From the NCBI GenBank assembly GCA_947685225.1, contig CANTUV010000051.1, positions 6,324,001-6,388,000 of the forward strand: a stretch of DNA of 64,000 bases, given 5' to 3'. The stretch is from Garcia nutans. Its lineage: Eukaryota > Streptophyta > Magnoliopsida > Malpighiales > Euphorbiaceae. Positions 35,369-48,984 of the stretch are shown one piece after another. The translations under genes were made by a program, and so were the position numbers. The notes below the pieces were generated by a model. The model ran no database searches. It saw only the letters and a program-made list of their open reading frames with translations, and was not told the DNA's origin. Numbering within the stretch: position 1 is the stretch's first letter; the number at the start of each line of letters is the position of its first letter.

Positions 35369-38300
35369 TCATAATATGGGTATAATTGATCTGATAATTA
35401 ATTGGTTATTCACAAAACTGAAAGGGAAATTTATGTGTGAGCGCACATGTTAAGGCAGCTCTAACTTGTCTAAAGTGATGTAGAGGGATCGTTATGCCTT
35501 GTGAAATTAAACCACAAACCTTCCCATCTCAAACATCCAATAATTTGTACTCGTTGCCTTCTAAACTACGATTTGACTTTTTTTTCCCTTCAATTTTTTT
35601 TTTATTGAAAAAAAATTGTATTTGGCCAATCATATTTGAAAATATTTTAAAAATATTAAAAATAAAAATTAAAGAGTTGTTTAGTTATAAAAAATAATTT
35701 TGATTTTTCAAAAAATGTTTCTAAAAAAATAAAAAATATAATTTATTGTCTAGTTAAAAATATTTGTCATGTAGAAAAATTTAAAAATAATTTTTATATT
35801 TATTAGCTAATAGATAAATTTTAAAAACTACTTTTAATTATTTTTTAAATGGATTACATGCTCTTAAAAAATATAAGATGTCTACTTCAATTATTATAAA
35901 CTCATTTTTTATTTTTATTTTTATTTAAAATGATAGTTAGAAAATAAAAATTTTAAAAATTAAAAAAGAGAATTAAAAAATAAAAATAAAAAAATATTTT
36001 TCATAATTCAACAGCCCCTAAGTTTTCTAAAACCACAGTTTCCCCAATCATAAGCTATAAAAAAGGGGGAAAGTAGGATGTGAAAAGATAATCTATCCAT
36101 AATACTGAATAAATAAATTTGGATAAGAGGAAATTTTATAAATTAAAAGGGTATTATCGTATTAGTATTTATATATATTTTTTTCATCAAGAAAAAACAT
36201 AAATATATTCATGATAAATTTTCAATAAGTGAATTCAGTAATTCTTACTATTAAAATAATTAAAAATAATTTTATTTTTCCAATTATTGTAATGTGAAAA
36301 TCCTAAATGAACTAGTGAATAGTGTTGTTGGTTGAGACAAAAGAAGCCATTGAAAAAGAAACGTTTGGGTCACACACACGTTATACTTAGGTGAAGATTT
36401 TTTTTGCCAATATTCAGAAGCTTCTTTCTTAATATCTTATCCATTCAATTCTGTCATACATACACTTGCGGTTCAAATTATTCAATTTTGCAGCATCTTT
36501 TTCCCATAAAAATTGACCTAATTCACTGCTTTTCAAAACAACTCTGCTATATATTCAGCAAAGACTTAAAATTATTTTGAAAGAAATCTAAATCTTACTG
36601 AACTAAGCATTTTTTTTAATCATCCAAAGTTTTTCAATTTAGAAATTATAAATTAAATTAGATTCTCATCAGGTAGATCTACCTAAGAAAGTTAAGTGCT
36701 CCTTTTAAATTTTTAAAAATATTCTATATGTAGAATTCAAATTCGATACCTCTTATTAAGAAAAAAAAATTTTATCATCTCATCTCATTCCTTTAAAATT
36801 ATAACAAGAGTTTTTTTTATAATAATAATAATAATTTTTTTAATAAGAGGTAGATCTTAATAATTATTATTATTATCCAAATTAAATAATATAAAAAAAT
36901 TAATTAAAATATTTTTATCTACCATTATTCTTCTTTTTAAATATTTATATACATTACACATACCATTGAATTTTTTATTTTAATTCGATGACCATAATTT
37001 TTAATTTAAATCATCTAATTTTTGAAGTTGTCAACTATGAATCATTTATTGACAATTATTTTAGATAGTGGAATGGGGTCGGATTCAATCACAATCTGAA
37101 TTTTTCTTTAGAAAAAAATAAATAATAATAAGAGACTATATGCTAAACTTCCATATTGAAGGTCTCGGAAGAAATTTTAAAAAAAATGATATTGTTATTA
37201 TTTTAATTTGGCCTGCCTGAATTGCCAGCTATATACACATATATTTGTGGGCTATTGATTAATAATATATTCTATAATATAAATAAATAGTTTAATTAAA
37301 AATGAATGTATCAATTGAAATATGGCATAAAATAATGATACTTTAAACTTATAATAATATGGAATTATTGAAAACTATTCAAACCTAATTAGATTGTTCG
37401 AATTGTTCATCCATTTAATCCAAACTATGAATAAATTTAATTGTTGACTATTTTCATTACAAATTGAAATTATTAAACATATCTAAATATAATAATTATA
37501 TCATACAAAATTGACATGACCATTGATAAATAAAATTAAAATAAAATAAACTTTTTGAATTACAGCCCCTTTTCCCCCTTTTGCCTTTTATTATTTTCAT
37601 TGCTTTAGGCCATGAAATTAATTAATTATATAGATCAACATTGAAATGAATTAATTATTATGAGCATTTAATTAATCCAATAACCATTTATGATATATAT
37701 ACCGCATAATTTCCTATTCATAGCCACCTACTAATGCAGTTGTGACTATTACAGTCCCCAGTTAATTAATTTCCATTATTGAAAGCAATAAATTTAATTA
37801 AATATATTAGCTGAAAAAAGATGAACCCACTTCTTTAATTTTACTACAGTTTAATTTGCTTATGGGGTTATCCATCCATATTGATTAGCATTGATATTGA
37901 GCTTATTTTAATGGTCGGCCTAATAATTAATATCATTATAGATCGAGCTGTCATTAAACAAGTAGTTCGATAATTAATTAATAATTTATCGCATTTTTTA
38001 AAATATTAGTAGTTCAAATTATATTGGGATTTTTTTCATATAAAAATTTATTTAGAATAATAATAGAATTACTAATTATATACACACATCTTAAAGTACT
38101 ATAAACATTGTAGATTGTAATTCAAGTATTTCAGATAATAATTTAGGTAAAAATAAGGTATATTGAACTTATAATAATTTGGTTTTACTATAAAAAAAAT
38201 GGAAGTTATGTGGAATGTTTTAACACTTCTCTTAAAATATTAATTGGAGAGGTAGAGTATATTAGACTTATAATAAAGTGGACTTTATAATGCAAAATAA

Positions 38301-38634
38301 CCTATATTATTTTGACTAATTAGCTTTCTAGTTATAAATTTACATTTTTCTTATAATTATTAGATGTGAGATGATTTAACAAATATACATATAATATATA
38401 CTCTACACATTTTTAAACTTATATTCCATAAATTAACATTTAAAATATTATTATATTTTATTAATTAGCAATTATATATATTAAAATAGTTTGCCAATTT
38501 AAATGTACTTATTTATTAATGTTTAATAATTCATAATTTTTAATCACAAATATTATGAATAATTTTGTTATAAAAAAACTATATATTTACTTACATATTA
38601 TATTATCACAAATATAAACATATATGAAAACATT

Positions 38635-38668
<34 letters not shown>

Positions 38669-39148
38669 TATTTAAAAATAAATTGAATCGTGTGTTCGGA
38701 TCGATATTGGATACAATTCAAATTAGTATGATTCAAGGAGGATTTGGATTGAGATTAACATAAAGATTTTGAGCTATTTTACTAAATATAATGAGGCTTG
38801 AAATGATTTATTGTTTAATTGATTTCTCAAATTCTTTATTATTGAAATAGTTTTGAACAATTATTTGTCACGGGTCAGGTGATTTACACTCTTTTATTAT
38901 TCAGTTATTCATCCCAAGACAGAAGTGTAAGGGAACATTTATGTCAGTTCATTAATTACAACAAAATTTTGAATTTTTATTTCTTTAATTCAAGATTTTA
39001 TTAGATAAAAATACGTAGATACAGTAAATAATATCCAGTCCCTAGCAGAGATAAGTTGATACTCACAGGTCAAATTGCTGTTAAAGAAATAAACATAATT
39101 AATCAGAAATTATAGTTTTTTTTAATAATATGTTGAACACTTTATTAA
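35369..39148. other. AT-rich intergenic stretch
   Basis: No gene is supported. (AAT)n lies at about 36820-36833 and (TA)n at about 38638-38665. The open frame at 35494-35697 is low-complexity. Confidence 0.5.
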
Positions 39149-39337
39149 TTAGAATGAAAAAGAGTCCAATAAAAATAAAGAGGGAGAATCAAACCATTCT
39201 CCACTTAGAATGAAAAAGAGTCCAATAAAAATGAAAAAGAGTCCAATAAAAATAAAGAGGGAGAATCAAACCATTCTCCACTTAGAATGAAAAAGAGTCC
39301 AATAAAAATAAAGAGGGAGAATCAAACCATTCTCCAC
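39149..39337 (+). repeat. Minisatellite, about 56-bp unit, three copies
   Basis: A unit containing TTAGAATGAAAAAGAGTCC and GAGAATCAAACCATTCTCC is repeated three times, with copies nearly identical. The second copy contains an extra duplication of the 'aatgaaaaagagtccaat' piece. Each unit contains GAGAAT-caaacc-ATTCTC, a perfect 6-bp stem. It is non-coding and near-identity suggests recent expansion. Confidence 0.85.
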
Positions 39338-40880
39338 TATTCACAAGTGAACGAGTTGTGTAAGCTAACTTATACGCATTTATGTTCATAGATTGATCAA
39401 TAAAACAGACTTTAACATTAAATATCTCTAACATAAGAGATTTACAATCAGCTATTAAAATATCAAAACTGAAATTGTCACCTAAAAATTATAGTTAACA
39501 CGTCGAATACGTGTGTGTGTGTATATATATATATATATTGAGAATATGATTGGAAATATACACGCTCAAGACCGTGGCCTATTTGGGTTGCTGGCCTAAT
39601 AATTAGGAAACCTGTTTTTTATATTTCTATTCAATTTTCATGTCTTAGATATTTAAAATTCTAACTTGACAACACATGTATTTTTTTAAATATTAGATTA
39701 GAGTATTAAAAAACAAAAACAAAACCTTAAAAATGACAAAAACTTGATATTTACGCTCTGGACGTTTTTTCACTGACCTTTTTCATTAATACTGGCACGC
39801 TATCTTTATTTTTATTTTTTTATATTTAACACGTTGTTTAGTTTTTTTTTTCGTTTTGTTGACGAATTTATTTTATTAATATTTTTTTATTTAAAAAAAT
39901 TTAATATTATATTTTTAATATATATATATATAAATTAAATATATACACAATATATATAAAATACACATTCAACAATACAAACTATATCTATATCACATCT
40001 ACAACAAATCTACAACATATCTATATAATATTTTTAATAATTTATTTAATTTTTTATTTTTATAATATTTACACAATATTCACATAATATTTAATAATTT
40101 TTTTACATAAAATACTATTTTTTATATATATCATACGTAAAATTTATTTTAAAATAAATTTAATAATTTCTATTAATATATTTTTGTATATTATATTTTT
40201 TATTTTTTATGTGTTATTTTTTTTATAATTAAAATTAAAATTAATTTTTAATAAAAAATTATAATTTTTATATGATAAAAATAATTTAAAATATTAATTT
40301 TTATTATTTTTCTAGAATATTTTTATTTAATAGTAAAATTTTTATTTTAGTAAATAATGAGTCATTTTTAAAATTTTATTCTAATTTTTTATAAAAATAT
40401 AAATATTTTTAATTTATTGTATTTTTAAAATAAAAATTATTTTTTAGGTGGTTTTGTAAATCTTCCAAACTCAAATTGTGAAGCTCCAATGAGAAGAAAA
40501 GAATAACAATGAGTGGAAAAGCGGACAACAGGCCCAAATTTGAAATTTTGAACATTCGGTATTTGCGAGTGCGAGTCTATCAGTCCAGCATTGACAACTT
40601 GGAGTTTACCAAAATGTATTATCATTTAATTTTAAAATTTATTTTCATTCAACAATATATATATGTGACTATAAAATGAGTTTTTGTTTATTAATTACAT
40701 GTAGAGAGAGAAAATACCTAGAATACAAATATAAAATCTAAGTAAGAGTACAACACTTCTGACTACTAAGTCAATACTCAAGAATCGAATTCAAAAATAT
40801 ATAATTAAATTTGAAAATATATGATTAATGTTAGGAAATGAAAAAGTATATGTCATAGTTGTAATCAATCTTACTAATTA
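39338..40880. other. AT-rich intergenic stretch
   Basis: Low-complexity DNA with (TG)n(TA)n at about 39511-39538. No gene is supported; a 62-codon minus-strand open frame at 40437-40625 has no recognised family. Confidence 0.5.
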
Positions 40881-41155
40881 TGGGTAAATTATATACATTA
40901 TCGCTGGAAATTGCCTCTTTGTCACATTGTTGCCTCTAATTTTCATTTTGTTTAAAGTAGTTCGAACCATACATCTCTAGATCAAAAACCAAGAGCTTAA
41001 CCATTCTTATTTGCAAAGTTACTTTATTTATATTTTAAATATACTTTTTTGAAAAATTATAAATTACAAAGTAATTTTATTTAATAATTAAAAAAATTTA
41101 TCAATTAAATTAACAAATCTATAGGTAACAAGATTCAATTTCTCAAAATTATCTA

Positions 41156-44149
41156 TGTAATATCCTAAATTTTTAAAAATTCTTAAGTTTTAAAATTTTG
41201 ATGAAATAAATTATAATTTAATTGGATAAATTAAATTAATAATTTTAAATAAAAAATAAAGGATTTTTAAATGAAAAAATAAAATATATATGCGATATAT
41301 ACGCAAAATATATATAATACATTCAAAATTAAAATTTTAAAAGTTAAAGTCCAATGGTATTTTTATAAATAAACTTTAAAAATTTTAAATTATTTAAAAA
41401 TAATTTATTTTAAATGGAAGATAGATTTTTAGATTTTTAAATAAATAAATAAATAAATAATTATTAAATTATATATATACGGCTATAAATAAAAGTGAAA
41501 AGAAAAAGAAAATTAAATTTTTTTTTTCATCTTCTTCTTCAACCATTCTAGCCGAACCTCCATTGAAGAAAGCCAAGGATTTTTGCTTCTTCCATACTCC
41601 ATTAATTGAAGGATTCAAGTATTCAAAGTGGATTTTTAGTGATTTTCACCAAATTTAGTAAGTTTTCAATCTCTTTTCTTGAAATTTCATGAAAGATTGA
41701 ATATGTGTATTTTTGGTATGTGAAATAGTATGATTTAATTATCTATCTTGAGTTGATTAAAATTATTTTAAGTGATTAACAATGATTTTAAGATTTGATT
41801 GAAGAATTGGTTGAGCTTAGGTAAGGATTAGTGAAGAGAGAGAATTTAGGATTATGGACTTTTAGGATTTGAGAAACTATGATTTTTAATAGTGCAAATT
41901 AATTCTAAATGAGTCATTTTGATGCATAAACAAGTATTTAAAAGTCAAATATTGAATTTGGTTGAGTTTGATTGGAGTTTGAGAATGAAAGTGGTGATTT
42001 AGGATTTTGAAAATTTGATTTTTCAAAGTTGCTGAATTATTTTATTTTATTGGTTAAAGTATGTTCTTTAGTGATAAAAGTAATGAATATAAGCTTGAAA
42101 TGATCAATGGATTGAGTTATAATGAAAAAACTTCAATGGGGGAAGGTTATGCCATTTTAGAGTTTTGACTATAAGTGTGTGTTTTTATAATATAATTAGT
42201 TTAAACATGTTAAAATATATTTTTAATAATATAAATAAACTTAAAATACCAAATTGAATGGCCTAGTATGATATTCCAAAGTTAAAGTGAGGTTAGCCTT
42301 AACTTTAAAATTGTTGTTTGAATGATGTTTAATTATAATTTAAGATTGAAAATGCCTTAGAATGTGATATTAAATGATTATTTATGATCACATTTGGTTT
42401 ATACATTGAAGAGAGTTGATTTGTCCAATCCAAGTGTTGAATGACAAGTTGAAAGAGAAGGTTGGGGGTGGTGTTAAGCTTGCTTTTAGTAGTCATGTGA
42501 GGTAAGTACAAACTTTGGATGAATTGGATATATTTACATTACATTGGGCTTAACACATTTTAGATTGAAAAATGTGTTCAGCTACTTAATATATGGAACA
42601 TATATAAATAATGTGCTATCACATGTGTAATGTCATATATGTATTAAATGTATTATGAAAAGCCATTATTAATGGCTAAATTATGTAAAATGTGAAATAT
42701 GTATATTATGTGAAAATGACCCAAAGTGTTTAGGTAATGCTATTTGTTGTGTATGCATTAAGGGCATTGTTAAAAAGTCATTGGTAATGGCTAAAGTGTA
42801 TAAAATGTGAATCATACGTGGATTGTGTGAAATTACCCAAAATATTTGGATGATAAGTTTTAAGGTAAAATGTGATGCAATGTGATGATATGATGAAATG
42901 TGATGAATTGATATTGTATAAATAAAAAAATGAGAAAAGTGAGAAAAAGATGAAAAAATAAGGCAATGTGCCTAATAAATAATGAACAATGAGGCAATAT
43001 GTGTAGCTTGATTATGAAAAAATAAGAAAGAGATTGATAATGAGAAATATGAAATAATTGTGTGTCTAGTATATTATTCAATTTTTAGAGTTTTATGTTT
43101 GGCGGCATGCCTATAAAGTTATCCTCATTATTTGCCTTCGGGGCTAGTTTTTGAGCAACTATTTAATTTGCCTTCTGGCTAGACGTTGGATATCACTTGT
43201 CTTCGGGCTAGATGCTGAACATCACTATGATTTGCTTCGGGCTAGACATTGAAAGTCACTTGCGTTCGGACTAAACACTGGGTGTCAATATGGACCAAAA
43301 TAGTAACTTTAAAATTTGAATAGCATATTAGATCCTTTGGGCCCATGCTTGTGTTTGTTTTTATATGAATTGTGAATTGTGAAACAATTGAGAAATATGT
43401 TAAAATGAAATGATATGAGATATGATATCCATATGCATTGTGCATTGCATTGCATTTGAGTTTTATTGTTATCAAAGTTTGTACCGCTAGGCTTTTGGCT
43501 TAGCGCGATTAAAATTCATTACGCAAGTGATATAGTAGATCCGGTAGGGCTGGAGAGTTCATCTAGACCATGTCGGATTTAGCTTTGAGATTGCATGAGT
43601 TGATTTTGCTACTTCTTCGAGATCAGTGTCGATTGCCAGCATGTATATATTTTATATTATCGTATACGTTGATATTATGTATATTATATTATGTTTTGAG
43701 GTATATATATTGTAAATTATAAAGAATTGGTTGAAATGTTATAATGTGGATTCTGTATGTGCTTTTGGATAAACATATATAAATATGTATAAATGTATTG
43801 TGAAATTTGGAGAAATGAGGAGTATGGGTGAAATGGTGATTTGATATTATTTGGGAGTGTTATCTTATGCAGGTTGTGGTTTTGTTAAATTTAAAAATGT
43901 CCAAATTACAGACAAAACTTTAACAAATTTTTTTAAAATTTTTTTATGAAAAATGCTTATTTTAGAACTTATGATTTATAATAATATTTTATTTGATATT
44001 TAAATATACATTTTAAATTATTTAAGATTTTAAATTTGATAAGTAAAATTTTTTATTAAACCGGTCTGTGATATTTTTATACCATATATGCATATTTTAT
44101 ACATACTGAGTGTATGTATTGTATGTATATATGGTATAAGAGTGTTACA
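41156..44149 (+). repeat. RT-B 5' LTR
   Basis: Direct repeat of 48985-51980, about 3.0 kb. It contains a short tandem array with TTCGGGCTAG-like cores at about 43130-43285 and ends in GTGTTACA. Open frames on its minus strand are low-complexity shadows. Confidence 0.95.
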
Positions 44150-44156
44150 TTTATTT

Positions 44157-44169
44157 TGGTATCAGAGCC
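44157..44169 (+). other. RT-B primer binding site (initiator tRNA-Met)
   Basis: TGGTATCAGAGCC, an exact match to the complement of the plant initiator tRNA-Met 3' end, lies seven bases after the 5' LTR. Confidence 0.92.
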
Positions 44170-44318
44170 TAGGTTTGGGGTTCTCGACCTAAGTGGGTTG
44201 TTAGAGAGAGAAAATGTGAATTTTAAATATGATTTTTGATTATGATACATGCATTGGTACTGGTAATTTCTGATATCTAATGTGGCAAATTCTGCTGTAT
44301 GTACAGATATAGATAGTT

Positions 44319-45404
44319 ATGACGTCTCGGGCTCATCAGTCTGTAGAGAGTAGTGCAGAGAGTGTAGCTCCTGGTGAGGATAAAGATGGAGCTAGAGCTG
44401 AGACTGTTGGTGAGGCGTCTGCTTCTATACCTATTAGACCAGCAGTAGAGGAGGTCCCGTCGGGCTGGGTACAACATATGGTGGAGCTGTTGAGGCAATC
44501 TCTGGTTCAGTAGTCGCCGCCGCCGCCACCGTTGCCGATGAGAAAGTATGATAAGCTGATGAAGTTTAGAGCTGATGACTTTGTTGGTACTACAGACTCT
44601 GCTGTAGCAAAGCAGTGGCTAGACAAGGTCCAAAGGGTTTTCATCCTACTGCAAGCTACTCCGGAGGAGAAGTTTGATTATGTCATATCTCTTCTGCAAA
44701 TGGATGCATATGAGTGGTGAAAGACAGTTTGACATTCTATGGCTGATCCATCAGTCCTAACCTATGATGATTTTCTGCGAAAATTCGAGAAGAAGTATAC
44801 TCCGAGGGAGTATAAGGATGCAAAGAAGATGGAGTCTCTAAGTTTGAGGTAGGATATCAAGACAGTGACGGAGTATGAGATAGAGTTTATCTGATTGAGT
44901 CAGTATGCTGGTGGGATCATATCTGATGAGATCGATAGATGTCGGAGGTTTGAGGAGGGGTTGAGACTCTCTATTATGTGTATTATGGCAGGCTCTCGAT
45001 ATTAAAATTTTTCTCAATTGGTTGCAGCTGCCAAGAGTATTGAGAGAGTATAGGGTCTTACAACAGCTGTTAGGATTGAGGAGACTAGAGCTAGGAGATC
45101 CCAGAGTGAGGCAGAGTCTTTATCAGTGAAGAGAGGCCGAGAGGGATATTTTCAGAGGTTCAGTAGGAGTCAGGAGCAGTCTGGCAGGTCAGTACAGCAG
45201 CAGAGACAGAGACAGAGACCTACAATTTCAGTGGCTACTGCTCTGACCCCAGTGGCTCAAAGGCCTATTTCACATACCTGTGTTCATTGTGGTAGAGCAC
45301 ATGGAGGTGTCTGCTGGAGAAGAGGTAGATCAACAGTGTATTTCAGATGTGGATTGCTAGATCATTTTATCAGAGATTATCCAAAGCCACCAGAGGATAG
45401 ATAG
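44319..45404 (+). pseudogene. RT-B gag
   Basis: The start is ATG at 44319 (MTSRAHQSVE...). The capsid core appears at about 44532-44960 (FVGTTDSAVAKQWLDKVQRVF, ATPEEKFDYVISLLQMDAYEW) with stops after SLVQ, after YEW and further on. The nucleocapsid-like region (45126-45404) has a CVHCGRAHGGVC knuckle and a second one reading YFRCGLLDHFIRDYP, where two Cys are lost. RNA packaging function is not expected. Confidence 0.85.
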
Positions 45405-45559
45405 ACAGATACTATAGCTTCTCAATCCAGTGTCAGAGGGGGTCGTGGTGATAGAGATTTTGGTAGAGGTGATCGATTAGGGGCTGATTAGAGAGGCAAT
45501 TCTATAGCTAGGTTAGATCAGATGAGGCAGGGCCATCACAGTGGGTTTATGTGATGCAA

Positions 45560-45893
45560 AGGCAACCAGTTGTTAAGCTATTATTGCTGCTAATTTTTTT
45601 TATTCGGTACTTCAGGTCTTGCATTGATAGTCCCTAGGTTGACTCATTCATACATTAGTGCATCCATCTTGCCTGTGAGTGATTTACATTCTGAGTCCCT
45701 ACGATTTAATATTTTGGTGACAAATCTTTTAGGAAACAGTGTTGTGGTTAGCATTGTGCACCGAGACAGTTCAGTTGTGGTTCAGAATAAGGAGTTTCTT
45801 TGTGACCTAATGGAGATGCCTTTTAGGGAGTATGATCTGATTCTAGGCATAGATTGGTTATCCAGGCATGGGGCTGTGGTAGATTGTCAGTGA
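45560..45893 (+). pseudogene. RT-B protease
   Basis: The open frame 45624-45893 reads LIVPRLTHSYISASIL, where family members have a catalytic D-P/S-G motif; both Asp and Gly are replaced. The downstream GIDWLSRHGAVVDC block is the conserved end of the Ty3/Gypsy protease. The start used here is not a native ATG, since the protein is normally cut from a polyprotein. Confidence 0.75.
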
Positions 45894-45929
45894 AAACGAG
45901 TTACCCTGAGAACACGTGATGGTAGGAAT

Positions 45930-46900
45930 GTGATGGTATCTAGTGAGCAGAGACATCTTTTATCCATTTTTGTTTCAGCTAGGAGTATGATCCGAAAGGG
46001 ATGTGAGGCTTATCTTGCTCATGTAGTAAATACCAGAGCAGTAGGGTCCCAGCTTGACAATATATCTACAGTTGCCGAGTTTTCATATATTTTTCCTGAT
46101 GAGTTGCCAGGAGTATCTCCTGAGAGAAATGTTGAGTTTGGTATTGATATGTTGCCTGGTACCACTCACATCTCTACTACTCTTTATCAGATGGAACCTA
46201 CTGAGTTGAGGGAGTTGAAGGTGCAGTTAAAGAAGTTGCTGGATAAAGGGTTCATCAGCCCTAGTGTGTCCCCATGGGGAGCGCCTATATTGTTTATGAA
46301 TAAGAAGGATGATACCTTGGGATTGTGTATTGATTACAAACAGTTGAATAAGGTGACCATCAAGAACAAGTATCCATTGCCTCGGATAGATGATCTCTTT
46401 GATCAGTTAAAAGGAGCAACAATATTCTCTAAGATTGATCTGAGATCAGGGTAACATCAGTTGAGAGTCAGAGATGTAGATGTACCTAAGACAACTTTCT
46501 GCACGAGGTATGGGCATTATGAGTTTCTGGTGATGCCATTTGGATTGACGAATACACCAACAACATTTATGAATTTGATGAACAGGATATTTAGACCATA
46601 CTTAGATCAGTTTGTGGTGGTCTTCATTCATGATATTTTGGTATATTCGTGTAATGAGAAGGATCATGACAGGCATTTGCGGATTGTATTGAAGACTTTG
46701 AGAGAGAAGCAGTTATATGCTGAGCTGTCTAAGTGTGAGTTCTGACTCGATCAGGTGACTTTTTTTATTATGTGATTTCAGCAGAGGGTATTAGAGTTAA
46801 ACCGAGTAAAGTTGAGGCTATCTTGAATTGGAGTCCACTGAAGACTGTGATAGAGGTTAGAAGTTTTCTAGGTTTGGCAGGATATTATCGTCGATTTGTA
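45930..46900 (+). pseudogene. RT-B reverse transcriptase
   Basis: The frame 45930-46454 carries PWGAPILFMNKKDD, IDYKQLNKVTIKNKYPLPRIDDL; a TAA follows KIDLRSG. It resumes at 46461-46745 with MPFGLTNTPTTFMNL and FVVVFIHDILVYS, so the catalytic F/Y-x-D-D is F-I-H-D and one metal-binding Asp is lost. A TGA follows KCEF. The later thumb region (VRSFLGLAGYYRRF-like) is in another frame near 46850-46900. Confidence 0.85.
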
Positions 46901-47034
46901 TGATAGCTACACCACTCACCAGATTACTTCGGAAGAGAGTTAGATTTATGTGGACAAATTGGTATCAGACAAGTTTGAGCAGTTGAGGGAGATGTTGACA
47001 CAGGCTTATGTCCTTACCCTGCCTGTGGAAGGTA

Positions 47035-47519
47035 AACCTTATGTGATTTATAGTGATGCTTCACATAGTGATTTAGGTTGTATTATGATGTAGGAGGATA
47101 GAGTCATTGCTTATGCCTCTCGACAGTTAAAGCCACATGAGTTGAATTACCCGACTCATGATTTGGAGTTAGCAGCCATAGTTTTTGCATTGAAGATTTG
47201 GCGGCATTACTTGTATGGGGAGAAGTATTTCATTTATACGGATCACAAGAGTTTGAAGTACCTGGGTGTTCAGAGAAAGCTGAATCTTTGGCAAAGACGG
47301 TGGTTAGAGTTGATTAAAGACTATGACCGTTTGATTGATTATCATCATGGCAAGGTAAATGTTATTGTTGATGCCTTGAGTTGGAAGTCTTTGGCATGTT
47401 TCACTGCTTATTCGCTCTTATTGCTTATTAAGTTGAGAGCATTGTATGCCAGATTTGAATCTTGTGATGATGGTATATTGTTGGCTCAGTTGCAGTTGAG
47501 GCCAATTTTATTAGATTAG
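47035..47519 (+). pseudogene. RT-B RNase H and linker
   Basis: The first Asp motif YSDASHSDLG (about 47050) precedes a TAG at about 47091. From 47142 the frame is open with HDLELAAIV, TDHKSLKYL and the linker around YHHGKVNVIVDALSWKSLA. Unlike RT-A, the linker between RNase H and integrase continues as an ordinary coding stretch with no AT-rich interruption. Confidence 0.8.
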
Positions 47520-47599
47520 GTTAGAGAGGCCTAGTTGACAGATGAGAGAATCCAGAAGATTGTGTTAGATTGTCAAAAGGGGAAGAGTTGAGACTTTCA

Positions 47600-48931
47600 T
47601 GTGAGAGATGATGATTGTTTGTGGTACAAAGATAAATTGTGTATTCCTGGTGATACTGATTGAAGAGGATAATTTTAAAGGAAGCATATCAGTCACTCTA
47701 TGCTATGCGCCCTAGTAGTACCAAGATGTATCAAGATTTGAAACAACATTTTTGGTGGTCAGGTATGAAGAGGGACATAGCAAAGTTTGTATCTAGATGT
47801 CTCACTTGCCAGGGAGTGAAGGTTGAACACCAAGTTTCTTCAGGGTTGCTCCAGCCATTATCAGTGCCGGAGTGGAAATGGAAACAAGTGACGATAAATT
47901 TTATTACTGGACTACCTTTGACCTAAAAGAAGCATGATGCAACATGGGTGTTAGTTGATTAGATGATAAAGACAACTCATTTTCTTACAATTTGGATGGA
48001 TTATTCTTTTGAGAAGTTGGTTGAGCCATATATTAGTGAGATAGTGAGGTTGCATGGAGTCCTAGTTTTTTTGGTGTCGGACTGAGATCCCCTATTTACA
48101 TCGAGATTTTGAAGGAGTTTGCAGGATGTTTTAGGTTCTCGATTGTATTTTAGCACTACTTTCCATCCCTAGACAGATGGACAATCAGAGAGAGTGATAT
48201 AGATTCTAGAGGATATGTTGAGGAGCTATATCATTGATTTTACTGGGATTTGGGACATATTCTTGTCACTGATTAAGTTTGTATATAACAATAATCATCA
48301 GTCCAGTATTAGAATGACACCTTTTGGGGCCTTGTATAGCGAAAAGTGCAGGACACCTTTGTGTTGAGATGAGATTGGAGAAGGTAAATTGGTCGATCCC
48401 GATTTGATTAAGGAAACAAAAGAGAAAGTTAAGGTAATTTGGGGTCGTCTGAAAGTAACTTCATACTGACAGAAATCCTATACAGATTTGAAGAGAAATG
48501 ATATAGAGTTCAGTGTGAGAGATAAAGTGTTTCTGAAGGTATCACCATGGAGGAAGATTTTGAGATTCGACTGCAAAGGAAAGTTGAGTTCATGTTTCAT
48601 AGGACCATATGAGATACTAGATAGAGTTGGTTCAGTAGCTTATAGACTGGCTTTGTCTCCTAAGTTGGATCGGATTCATAATATTTTTCATATCTCTATA
48701 CGTCAGAGATTCATGTCAGACACATCTCATATATTGTCAGTGGAGTCTATTGAAGTGAGTCCGGACCTGACTTATGAGGAAGAACCAGTGGTGATCTTGG
48801 CACGAGAAGTGAAAGAGTTAAGGAATAAAAATGTGTCACTTGTGAAAGACCATTAGAGAAATCATGCCATTGAGGTGGCGATATGGGAGAGTGAGCAGAC
48901 GATGCGGAGTCAATATCCTCAGTTGTTTTAG
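47600..48931 (+). pseudogene. RT-B integrase and chromodomain-like tail
   Basis: The zinc region (47660-47926) has the SRCLTCQ Cys pair. The catalytic core follows in a frame with many stops: 'VSD' (48075), 'FHP' (about 48160) and TDGQSERVI. The GPY/F-like block is at 48488-48856 (FIGPYEILDRVGSVAYRL). The tail EVKELRNKNVSLVK ends with SQYPQLF and TAG at 48929-48931, as in RT-A. Only fragments are open. Confidence 0.85.
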
Positions 48932-48970
48932 AGTTGACAGCAGATAATTTCAAGGACAAAATTTATTTTT

Positions 48971-48984
48971 AGGGGGGAGAGAAT
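48971..48984 (+). other. RT-B polypurine tract
   Basis: AGGGGGGAGAGAAT directly precedes the TG of the 3' LTR. Confidence 0.88.

Noticed and set aside
39149..39337. CRISPR array
   Set aside because: Plant nuclear context, 56-bp units without distinct spacers, and no cas genes.
40437..40625. Possible small minus-strand gene
   Set aside because: No domain, no conserved pattern, and no supporting splice or promoter signal.
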